Shown piece after piece: positions 1 through 5,306 of a stretch of DNA of 5,306 bases. The translations under genes were made by a program, and so were the position numbers. The DNA lies in NCBI GenBank assembly GCA_009996555.1, contig JAACZX010000186.1, positions 1-5,306 of the forward strand, read 5' to 3'. This DNA comes from Chitinophagaceae bacterium (lineage in GTDB: Bacteria; Bacteroidota; Bacteroidia; Chitinophagales; Chitinophagaceae). Below the pieces are notes generated by a model. That model was not told the DNA's origin. It made no database searches and saw only the letters and a program-made list of their open reading frames with translations. How positions within the stretch are numbered: position 1 is the stretch's first letter; each line of letters opens with the position of its first letter.

Positions 1-2226
1 AGCTGCCTGTGTGCGTAAATAATACATGCCCGTTTTCAACCCTTTTTTCCAGCCATAAAAATGCATGGATGTAAGTTTTGATGCAGAGGGGCTGTCAACA
101 AACAGGTTGAGCGATTGTGACTGACAGATGAATGCACCACGATCAGCAGCCATATCAATGATATTACGTTGCTTGATTTCCCAAACTGTTTTGTACAGTT
201 CTTTAATAGCAGCAGGAATTTCTTCGATGTGTTGAACAGAGCCATTGGCTGCAATGATCTTATTCTTCATATCATTATTCCACAAACCAAGTTCAACAAG
301 ATCTTTCAGCAAGTGCTTGTTAACTACAATGAACTCTCCGCTTAATACACGTCTTGTATAAATGTTGGAGGTATATGGTTCAAAACATTCGTTGTTGCCG
401 AATATCTGTGAAGTGGAAGCTGTGGGCATTGGCGCAAGTAAAAGCGAGTTGCGTACACCATGTTGTTTCACTTCCTGTTTCAGCAAATCCCAGTTCCAGC
501 GGTCAGATGGTGTTACGCCCCACATATCAAACTGGAAAATACCTTTTGATACCGGTGAGCCTTCGTATGTGGAATAAGCACCTTCTGTTTTTGCAAGATC
601 TTTACTTGCTGTCATAGCAGCAAAGTAGATGGTTTCGAAAATATTTTTATTTAAGATCTTAGCCAAGTCACTTTCAAACGGCAAACGCAGCAGGATAAAT
701 ACATCGGCCAAACCCTGTACACCTAAACCAATCGGGCGGTGCTTCAGGTTTGAGTTCTTTGCTTCTTCTACCGGGTAGTAATTGTTATCAATGATCTTGT
801 TGAGATTCTTTGTTGCCTGGTAAGTTACTTCGTACAGTTTTTCATGATCAAACGTTCCGTTTACCACAAATTTTGGTAACGCAATTGACGCCAGGTTACA
901 AACAGCTACTTCATCAGGGCTGGTGTATTCCATGATCTCGGTACACAGGTTGCTGCTTTTAATCGTGCCCAGGTTTTGCTGATTGCTTTTACGGTTGGCA
1001 GCATCTTTATACAGCATATAAGGCGTGCCCGTTTCAATTTGTGAATCGAGGATGGCAAACCAAAGATCCTGTGCTTTGATTGTTTTGCGTGCCCTGCCTT
1101 CCTGTTCGTAGCGAGTATACAGTTGTTCAAACTCTTCGCCCCAGCACTCGCTTAAGCCCGGTGCTTCATTAGGGCAGAACAAACTCCAGTCTTCATTTGC
1201 TTCCACACGTTTCATAAACAGATCGCAGATCCACAATGCATAAAAAAGATCCCTTGCACGTAATTCTTCTTTACCATGATTTTTACGCAGGTCAAGAAAC
1301 TCAAATACATCAGCATGCCATGGTTCAAGATAAATAGCAAATGCGCCTTTGCGTTTACCACCGCCCTGGTCAACGTAACGTGCAGTATCATTATACACAC
1401 GCAGCATGGGTATAATACCATTGCTGGTTCCGTTTGTGCCACCAATATAACTGCCGGTAGCACGGATGTTGTGAATAGCTAAACCAATACCGCCTGCACT
1501 CTGCGAAATTTTAGCTGTTTGTTTGAGTGTATCATAAATACCATCAATGCTGTCTTCTTTCATTGTTAACAGAAAGCAGGAGCTCATTTGTGGTTTTGGT
1601 GTGCCAGAGTTGAACAACGTAGGAGTGGCATGTGTCATCCATTTTTCACTCAGGAGATGATATGTTTTAATGGCTTCTTCAATATCGTTTTTGTGAATGC
1701 CTACAGCCACACGCATATACATGTGTTGCGGACGTTCCGCAATTTTTTCATCAATGCGCAGCAAGTACGATTTCTCCAGTGTTTTAAAACCAAAGTAATC
1801 AAACCCGTAATCACGGTCGTAAATGATGGTGCTGTCTAATACATCCGCATTTTCTTCAATGATCTGCATCACATCATCAGCAACCAGGGGCATCTTTTTT
1901 CCTGTTTTCTTATCGGTGTATTGATGCAGTTTGCGCATGGTGGCAGAGAAACGTTTGGTTGTACTCTTGTGCAGGTTACTTACTGCAATGCGTGATGCAA
2001 GAATTGCATAGTCGGGGTGAATGGTGGTGAGTGATGCAGCTGTTTCGGCTGCAAGGTTATCCAGCTCAGTGGTGGGCACACCATCATAAATACCTTCAAT
2101 GGTTTTTTTCGCCACATCAATTACATTTACCAGCGGGCTTAAACCATAGCTGAGTTTTTCAATACGGGCTGTTACTTTATCGAACTTAACGGATTCTGTT
2201 TTGCCGCTTCTTTTTATTACGAACAT
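1..2226 (-). CDS. nrdA: Class I ribonucleoside-diphosphate reductase, large (alpha, R1) subunit, C-terminus cut by window edge
   Basis: Catalytic subunit that reduces ribonucleoside diphosphates to deoxyribonucleotides in the cytoplasm, working with NrdB. The frame is open for 742 codons from ATG at 2226 to base 1, with no stop. Residues 1 to about 90 form an ATP-cone (starts [18 protein letters not shown]), the allosteric activity site. By family comparison, C217 (in QMSSCFLL) and C443 (in CNLASI) are the active-site redox pair. C428, in the NLCTE motif with N426 and E430, is the thiyl-radical cysteine. SAGGIG lies near residue 243 to 248. Y735 and Y736 (in TGMYYLRT) are the radical-transfer tyrosines. 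Only the C-terminal tail, which normally carries the cysteines that re-reduce the active site, is missing. The sequence style is closer to eukaryotic R1 than to E. coli NrdA. The start matches the usual family N-terminus; it has an A-rich upstream and no Shine-Dalgarno. It lies 111 bp after nrdB, probably in the same transcript under riboswitch control. Confidence 0.97.
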   Translation of the reverse strand, partial: MFVIKRSGKTESVKFDKVTARIEKLSYGLSPLVNVIDVAKKTIEGIYDGVPTTELDNLAAETAASLTTIHPDYAILASRIAVSNLHKSTTKRFSATMRKLHQYTDKKTGKKMPLVADDVMQIIEENADVLDSTIIYDRDYGFDYFGFKTLEKSYLLRIDEKIAERPQHMYMRVAVGIHKNDIEEAIKTYHLLSEKWMTHATPTLFNSGTPKPQMSSCFLLTMKEDSIDGIYDTLKQTAKISQSAGGIGLAIHNIRATGSYIGGTNGTSNGIIPMLRVYNDTARYVDQGGGKRKGAFAIYLEPWHADVFEFLDLRKNHGKEELRARDLFYALWICDLFMKRVEANEDWSLFCPNEAPGLSECWGEEFEQLYTRYEQEGRARKTIKAQDLWFAILDSQIETGTPYMLYKDAANRKSNQQNLGTIKSSNLCTEIMEYTSPDEVAVCNLASIALPKFVVNGTFDHEKLYEVTYQATKNLNKIIDNNYYPVEEAKNSNLKHRPIGLGVQGLADVFILLRLPFESDLAKILNKNIFETIYFAAMTASKDLAKTEGAYSTYEGSPVSKGIFQFDMWGVTPSDRWNWDLLKQEVKQHGVRNSLLLAPMPTASTSQIFGNNECFEPYTSNIYTRRVLSGEFIVVNKHLLKDLVELGLWNNDMKNKIIAANGSVQHIEEIPAAIKELYKTVWEIKQRNIIDMAADRGAFICQSQSLNLFVDSPSASKLTSMHFYGWKKGLKTGMYYLRTQAA

Positions 2227-2283
2227 ATCTTTAATTTTTTCGTTGCTGTATCTCGGTTAATAAAATGTCGGATGTATGATAGC

Positions 2284-2331
2284 TGATTTATTGATGTCTG
2301 TTCATTTCCTTTATCAGACATCAACAAATCA
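2284..2331 (-). other. 17-bp stem-loop between nrdB and nrdA
   Basis: The arms 2284..2300 and 2315..2331 are complementary over 17 positions, with one G-U wobble in the minus-strand RNA, around a 14-base loop. The 5' arm begins 6 bases after the nrdB stop. The 3' arm is followed by mixed sequence with no T-run, so it does not look like an intrinsic terminator. It could protect the 3' end of nrdB mRNA, act as a processing site, or set the nrdB to nrdA ratio. The role is inferred; the stem is seen directly. Confidence 0.7.
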
Positions 2332-2337
2332 ACTTTT

Positions 2338-3312
2338 CTAAAAATCATCATCTGTGCTAAACACCTGCGAATCTTTGCTGGCCATAACACCTGCTTTCTG
2401 GTAATCGCCCACACGTTTTTCAAAGAAGTTAGTTTTGCCTTGCAGTGAGATCATTTCCATAAAATCGAACGGGTTGCTGCTGTTGAACATTTTTGAATAA
2501 CCCAGTTCTGTTAACCAGCGGTCGGCAACAAACTCAATGTATTGCTGCATCAGTCGGGCATTCATCCCAATCAGGTCCACAGGCAATGCTTCGGTGATGA
2601 ATTCTTTTTCAATGGTTACTGCATCGCCAATGATCGCTTTTACTTCTTCTTCAGAAAGTTTATTGTTGAGCATGCTGTACAGCAGGCATGCAAATTCGCA
2701 ATGCAATCCTTCATCACGGCTGATGAGTTCATTGCTGAATGTTAAGCCCGGCATCAATCCTCTTTTCTTTAACCAGAAAATAGAACAGAAGCTGCCGCTG
2801 AAGAAAATACCTTCCACTGCTGCAAACGCAACAAGACGTTCTGCAAAATTTCCATTCTCGATCCAGCGCAAAGCCCACTCTGCTTTTTTTGTTACAGCAG
2901 GCACAGTGTCGATAGCATGAAAGAGTTTGTGTTTTTCCTGCGGGTCTTTAATGTATGTATCAATCAGCAATGCATAAGTTTCGCTGTGGATGTTCTCCAT
3001 CATGATCTGGAAACCATAAAAACATCTTGCTTCCGGCAGTTGCACTTCGCTCATAAAATTCACAGCAAGATTTTCATTTACTATACCATCACTTGCAGCA
3101 AAAAATGCCAGTACATGCGAAATGAAATGACGTTCACCATCATTGAGTGCTGCCCAGTCTTTCAAATCACCACTCAGGTCAATTTCTTCTGCAGTCCAGA
3201 AACTTGCTTCATGCCGTTTATACTGTTCCCAAACTTTTGGGTAATTGATCGGGAGGATAACAAACCTGTCTTTGTTTTCCTTCAATAAAATTTCGTCGTT
3301 GTGCTCCATCAT
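2338..3312 (-). CDS. nrdB: Class I ribonucleoside-diphosphate reductase, small (beta, R2) subunit
   Basis: Ferritin-like subunit that holds the metal cofactor and tyrosyl radical and passes the radical to NrdA. At 324 aa it is complete. Compared with mouse and E. coli R2, the metal ligands are all present: D45 (in FWTAEEIDL), E106 and H109 (in MENIHSETY), E167 (in AAVEGIFF), E201 and H204 (in [10 protein letters not shown]). The radical tyrosine is Y113, so this is a tyrosyl-radical type, not the class Ic type that lacks it. Y304 (in RVGDYQ) fits the C-terminal radical-transfer tyrosine. The tail FSTDDDF resembles the eukaryotic R2 C-terminal peptide that docks on R1. Metal use (Fe or Mn) cannot be told from the sequence. 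Two ATGs are adjacent at 3312 and 3309; the first follows AAAAGGAAGC, a weak A-rich start region. It is the first large gene downstream of the cobalamin riboswitch, and gene order is nrdB then nrdA. Confidence 0.98.
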   Translation of the reverse strand: MMEHNDEILLKENKDRFVILPINYPKVWEQYKRHEASFWTAEEIDLSGDLKDWAALNDGERHFISHVLAFFAASDGIVNENLAVNFMSEVQLPEARCFYGFQIMMENIHSETYALLIDTYIKDPQEKHKLFHAIDTVPAVTKKAEWALRWIENGNFAERLVAFAAVEGIFFSGSFCSIFWLKKRGLMPGLTFSNELISRDEGLHCEFACLLYSMLNNKLSEEEVKAIIGDAVTIEKEFITEALPVDLIGMNARLMQQYIEFVADRWLTELGYSKMFNSSNPFDFMEMISLQGKTNFFEKRVGDYQKAGVMASKDSQVFSTDDDF

Positions 3313-3322
3313 GCTTCCTTTT

Positions 3323-3397
3323 TTATTTAGAATCCCGGACGAAACGTATAGTGCTGAGAGAATAAGCTGCTAATAGCAGCGAAGCTTTCAGTACCAT
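3323..3397 (-). CDS. Possible 24-aa leader peptide between riboswitch and nrdB
   Basis: An ATG at 3397 opens a 24-codon frame that ends with TAA at 3323, 10 bases before the nrdB ATG. It sits 6 bases after GGAGG (3404..3408), the best Shine-Dalgarno in the window. The peptide begins [15 protein letters not shown], a hydrophobic stretch after one lysine, and ends with charged residues (RFVRDSK). A 6-bp hairpin with a 3-base loop (GCTGCT at 3375..3380, AGCAGC at 3366..3371) lies inside the frame. I do not recognise the peptide. It could be a translated leader through which the riboswitch controls nrdB by coupling, or a chance short frame. There is no codon-based proof in so short a stretch. Confidence 0.35.
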   Translation of the reverse strand: MVLKASLLLAAYSLSTIRFVRDSK

Positions 3398-3403
3398 ACT
3401 TTT

Positions 3404-3408
3404 CCTCC
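3404..3408 (-). promoter_or_regulatory. Strong Shine-Dalgarno-like GGAGG upstream of the leader ORF
   Basis: GGAGG lies 6 bases before the leader ATG. It falls in the loop of a short possible hairpin (ACTTT at 3411..3415 on + coordinates, pairing with AAAGT at 3398..3402). The starts of nrdA and the DUF6580 gene lack such a sequence, and nrdB has only a weak GGA, so this site stands out. It may be the ribosome-access switch of the expression platform. Confidence 0.45.
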
Positions 3409-3425
3409 GAAAGTGTAGTGACAAA

Positions 3426-3685
3426 TTATTTGCACCGGCAGGTCTTCTGACTTGTTCTCTGCTGACGAACCTTCCCATTCCCTGAACGGAACAGTGGTTT
3501 GCGGATGCAGCAGGATGAATGAAACTTAATGAGTGCCCAATGGGCTTAGCTCATCATTCATTATTGAATCATCGTAAGAACTTACAGCTACGGGGATAGT
3601 TCCGGACTGGCTTTTTTGGTGGATCAGCTTCACCGGATTCCCTTTTAATGAAACGTACTGTTTCAACCAGCGAAAGATAAAATAA
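3426..3685 (-). promoter_or_regulatory. Cobalamin (B12) riboswitch controlling nrdBA
   Basis: This stretch carries the conserved blocks of the cobalamin riboswitch aptamer in the right order on the minus strand. They are AAAAGGGAATCCGGTGAA at 3629..3646, CCCCGTAGCTGTAAG at 3581..3595, CCACTG at 3492..3497, GGGAAGG at 3470..3476, and the B12 box AAGTCAGAAGACCTGCC at 3437..3453. A TGAAAC/GTTTCA hairpin lies near the 5' side. Outer closure (P1) is plausible between TTATTT at 3680..3685 and AAATAA at 3426..3431. The B12 box and core are intact, so ligand binding is expected. No intrinsic terminator follows before nrdB, so control is more likely at translation start than by attenuation. Binding of cobalamin normally represses the downstream gene, here nrdB and nrdA. 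The precise outer borders are inferred. Confidence 0.95.
3515..3561 (-). repeat. Palindromic variable arm inside the riboswitch
   Basis: Between the conserved core blocks lies a self-complementary arm: ATGAATG (3515..3521) with CATTCAT (3555..3561), ATGAG (3529..3533) with CTCAT (3550..3554), and GCCC (3535..3538) with GGGC (3542..3545) around a 3-base loop. It fits the peripheral stem of cobalamin riboswitches, which varies in length. It shares TAATGAGTGC, and the reverse complement of ATGAATGATGAG, with the btuB-DUF6580 gap (4487..4508). Confidence 0.6.
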
Positions 3686-3709
3686 CAGCTTTTGAAAGAG
3701 ACGAAAGAT

Positions 3710-3740
3710 GAAAGTTATTAACCCCCTGTTGACAAAACAA
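3710..3740 (-). promoter_or_regulatory. Candidate Bacteroidota-type promoter for the riboswitch-nrdBA transcript
   Basis: On the minus strand, TTG at 3738..3740 is followed after 20 bases by TAACTTTC at 3710..3717. This is one base off the Bacteroidota -7 element TAnnTTTG, with normal spacing from a -33 TTG. Transcription would start near 3703, just before the riboswitch, giving a leader of about 390 bases before nrdB. The match is by eye, and the position relative to the riboswitch is the main support. Confidence 0.5.
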
Positions 3741-3804
3741 TTTTGAATGAGCAGGGCGCTTACAGGCAGTGCATTTGCGGCTTGCAGCTTTTTATTTACG
3801 ATTT

Positions 3805-3864
3805 CGGGAAAAAGAAATCCGGAACAACCGGCAGGGTTTATAACCGCTGAAGGTGGTTCCGGAT
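3805..3864 (-). terminator. Intrinsic terminator of the btuB-DUF6580 operon
   Basis: On the minus strand, ATCCGGAAC (3856..3864) and GTTCCGGAT (3817..3825) pair perfectly over 9 bp. The stem continues inward with ACC/GGT, CAG/CTG and GGTT/AACC around a 3-base loop, with small internal mismatches. It is followed at once by TTTCTTTTTCCC. It begins 22 bases after the DUF6580 stop and ends before the candidate nrdBA promoter, so it should separate the two transcription units. Confidence 0.85.
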
Positions 3865-3886
3865 CTGCTGCGTTTTGTTAATGCTG

Positions 3887-4474
3887 CTATGCTAACTTCA
3901 ATGAGGTGTAACGGGTCTTCATCCATTCAAATAAACCAAACATGATTCCGCTGTAAACAAGCGTGCCAATCAAAAAGTTTTTCATGTAAGGTGCACCTTG
4001 TGCATAGCATTTAACCAGGCTTGTAAAGCTGTGATCCATTGTTTGCCCGGTTGTAATATCTGTACAGCCAAACAGGAACACACCAAAATCAACCACCAGC
4101 CAGTAAACAAGTGTGCCGCCAATACCTGTAAGCACAACATTTTTTACGTTCACATTCTTCAGGAACAAACGACCGGCTAATACTATGAGCACAAAGCCTC
4201 CATACACCCAATACCAGCTTCCGTACATAATACCATATTGCCCGTTGTACACAAAGATGTTAATGATAAGATCACTTACCAAAAGTGTAAGCAAAGGAAA
4301 TCCGAATGCTTTCCAGTTTTTGGAAAAATATGCACCACCAAACAAACCCATTGCACCAATGGGAGTGAAGTTGCTCAACGGATTGAGTTGTGCTGCATCA
4401 GGAATGCGCAACGCTGCAACGGCAATCATAATGATGGCCAGTACTGCAAAACGGGGATTGATCTTTTGTGACAT
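3887..4474 (-). CDS. DUF6580-type six-helix membrane protein, candidate B12-linked transporter component
   Basis: An integral membrane protein of 195 aa with about six hydrophobic segments, near residues 9-24, 36-50, 56-76, 84-105, 112-136 and 163-183. The motif NFTPIGAMGLFGGAYF (35-50) and a later SDLIINIF (67-74) match my memory of the DUF6580 family, whose function is not established. The size, six helices and small polar loops recall substrate-binding S components of ECF vitamin transporters. No ECF ATPase or T component is in the window. It follows the BtuB-like receptor by 68 bp on the same strand and is closed by a terminator, so the two are likely co-transcribed. A role in cobalamin or cobinamide uptake across the inner membrane is inference from this position. 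The ATG at 4474 follows an A/T-rich stretch without Shine-Dalgarno, and the next residues (SQKINPRF) lead straight into the first helix. Confidence 0.85.
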   Translation of the reverse strand: MSQKINPRFAVLAIIMIAVAALRIPDAAQLNPLSNFTPIGAMGLFGGAYFSKNWKAFGFPLLTLLVSDLIINIFVYNGQYGIMYGSWYWVYGGFVLIVLAGRLFLKNVNVKNVVLTGIGGTLVYWLVVDFGVFLFGCTDITTGQTMDHSFTSLVKCYAQGAPYMKNFLIGTLVYSGIMFGLFEWMKTRYTSLKLA

Positions 4475-4491
4475 AATTAATGAGCGATGAA

Positions 4492-4535
4492 TGATGAGTA
4501 ATGAGTGCGTTCAACTGATCAGTCATTACTCATCA
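4492..4535. repeat. 13-bp perfect inverted repeat between the btuB-like gene and the DUF6580 gene
   Basis: TGATGAGTAATGA (4492..4504) and TCATTACTCATCA (4523..4535) are perfect reverse complements, 18 bases apart, filling most of the 68-bp intergenic gap. Nearby TGAG/ATGA words (4480..4498) make the gap look like a degenerate repeat tract. It may be a mobile or dispersed palindromic repeat, or an mRNA-processing hairpin. No T-run follows on the minus strand, so it is not a convincing terminator. Confidence 0.75.
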
Positions 4536-4542
4536 CAGATTA

Positions 4543-5306
4543 TTAAAGATTAAAACGGATACCTCCCATGAAGTTGATACCTGGTGTGCTGTAACCCAAT
4601 ATTTCCACATAGTTTGTATTCAGCAGGTTTTTACCATCAGCAAATACAACCAGTTTGTTTTTAAAGAAACTGTATTCTGCATGCACACCCCACAATAGAT
4701 AACTATCAAGATTTACCTGTGTGGAAGGCCAGGTGCCAAAATCCATATCGGTACGTTTGCCATAGTTGTAAACATTTGTGCTTACAAAAAATGAAGGCGT
4801 AGCCTGGTAACTGATAGTTGCACCAAATGAATGCTTAGGACGACGCAACAAGTTAAAGTAGCTGGTATCTTTTCCGCCTGCACCTTTCGTTGTTACTTTT
4901 CCATCGAGGAAACTATAATAAGCAGCCAGTTTTAATTTATTGTTGAACTGTATTGTTGGTTCAATTTCAAAACCATGATCATCCTGCTTATCATAGTTCT
5001 CGTACCTTGATGTGTAAATGATCACATCTTTGTTATGACGGTTGAAATACACTGCACGAACAGAAATTTTGTCATCGAGCAGTGATGTTTGTACACCAGC
5101 TTCAAATGTTTGTGAATGTTCAGGTTTCAGATCAGGATTTGCACCCCATGCGCCATACAACGCAGTAATGCCGGGAGCACGAAAAGCGGTAGCGTAGTTT
5201 ACAAACAGCTTTGTGTTTTTATTCAACACATACGATGGATTGATGCTGTAAGTAAAATTATCGCCAAACTGAGAATGCATATTGTAACGTGCACCGGCTT
5301 CAAGAT
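4543..5306 (-). CDS. btuB: BtuB-like TonB-dependent outer-membrane cobalamin receptor, C-terminal part
   Basis: The frame is open from the right edge to TAA at 4543, giving 253 residues of the C-terminal barrel; the plug, TonB box and signal peptide lie outside. The text reads as alternating beta strands and turns. It has the receptor-family motif NYATAFRAPGITALYG followed by NPDLKPEHSQTFEAG, which lines up with E. coli BtuB (SFKAPNLGQLYG, NPNLDPEKS). Near the end, NLLNTNYVEILGYSTPG resembles the BtuB NLFDKDYETVYGYQTAG segment, and the protein ends in the aromatic-rich strand GGIRFNL with a final leucine, in place of the usual phenylalanine. It would carry cobalamin across the outer membrane using TonB energy. 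The substrate call rests on the C-terminal likeness to BtuB plus the B12 riboswitch and DUF6580 neighbour. A receptor for another corrinoid or a different ligand is possible. Its own start and regulation are not visible. Confidence 0.85.
   Translation of the reverse strand, partial: LEAGARYNMHSQFGDNFTYSINPSYVLNKNTKLFVNYATAFRAPGITALYGAWGANPDLKPEHSQTFEAGVQTSLLDDKISVRAVYFNRHNKDVIIYTSRYENYDKQDDHGFEIEPTIQFNNKLKLAAYYSFLDGKVTTKGAGGKDTSYFNLLRRPKHSFGATISYQATPSFFVSTNVYNYGKRTDMDFGTWPSTQVNLDSYLLWGVHAEYSFFKNKLVVFADGKNLLNTNYVEILGYSTPGINFMGGIRFNL

Noticed and set aside
354..617. Plus-strand 87-codon frame, with other short frames over 1..2226
   Set aside because: All overlap the long nrdA frame, which shows clear R1 motifs throughout.
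2537..2920. Plus-strand 127-codon frame
   Set aside because: It lies wholly antisense to nrdB, whose catalytic residues are all intact.
3690..3760. NrdR-box operators upstream of nrdBA
   Set aside because: I looked for paired boxes of the ACAC-AT-rich-GTGT kind near the promoter and saw none that fit.
3747..3881. Plus-strand 44-codon ORF (starts MSRALTGSAFAACSF)
   Set aside because: It runs across the terminator hairpin, has no clear ribosome site, and its likeness to a signal peptide is weak; the terminator explains the sequence better.
4113..4490. Plus-strand 125-codon frame
   Set aside because: It is antisense to the DUF6580 gene and runs into the inverted-repeat gap; no family features are seen.
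4475..4542. Intrinsic terminator between the btuB-like and DUF6580 genes
   Set aside because: The inverted repeat is perfect but lacks a GC-rich stem and a following T-run on the minus strand.

Overview
The window reads as a Bacteroidota chromosome, probably of the Chitinophagaceae type. This placement rests on the protein styles (eukaryote-like class I ribonucleotide reductase, a BtuB-like TonB-dependent receptor followed by a DUF6580-type membrane protein), a TTG/TAnnTTTG-like promoter, and gene starts that mostly lack Shine-Dalgarno sequences. The genus cannot be fixed from this stretch. All genes I can support lie on the minus strand, so transcription runs from right to left.

Right side (5306 to about 3805): the C-terminal third of a BtuB-like outer-membrane cobalamin receptor, cut by the window edge. 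A 68-bp gap with a perfect 13-bp inverted repeat follows, then a complete six-helix membrane protein of the DUF6580 type. A long hairpin followed by a T-rich run closes this probable B12-uptake operon.

Middle (3804 to 3313): a regulatory region of about 490 bp. It holds a Bacteroidota-type promoter candidate, a full cobalamin riboswitch with an intact B12 box, and a possible 24-codon leader ORF with a strong GGAGG that ends 10 bases before nrdB.

Left side (3312 to 1): nrdB (complete, 324 aa) and nrdA (742 codons seen, C-terminus cut at the left edge), encoding the two subunits of an oxygen-dependent class I ribonucleotide reductase. They are separated by 111 bp that contain a 17-bp stem-loop.

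Taken together, cobalamin imported through the right-hand operon would bind the riboswitch and turn down nrdBA. That is the expected logic if the genome also carries a B12-dependent class II enzyme (NrdJ) outside this window. The main points of interest are this B12 control of a B12-independent enzyme, its position beside B12 uptake genes, the leader ORF, and repeat-like words shared between the riboswitch's variable arm and the btuB-DUF6580 gap.
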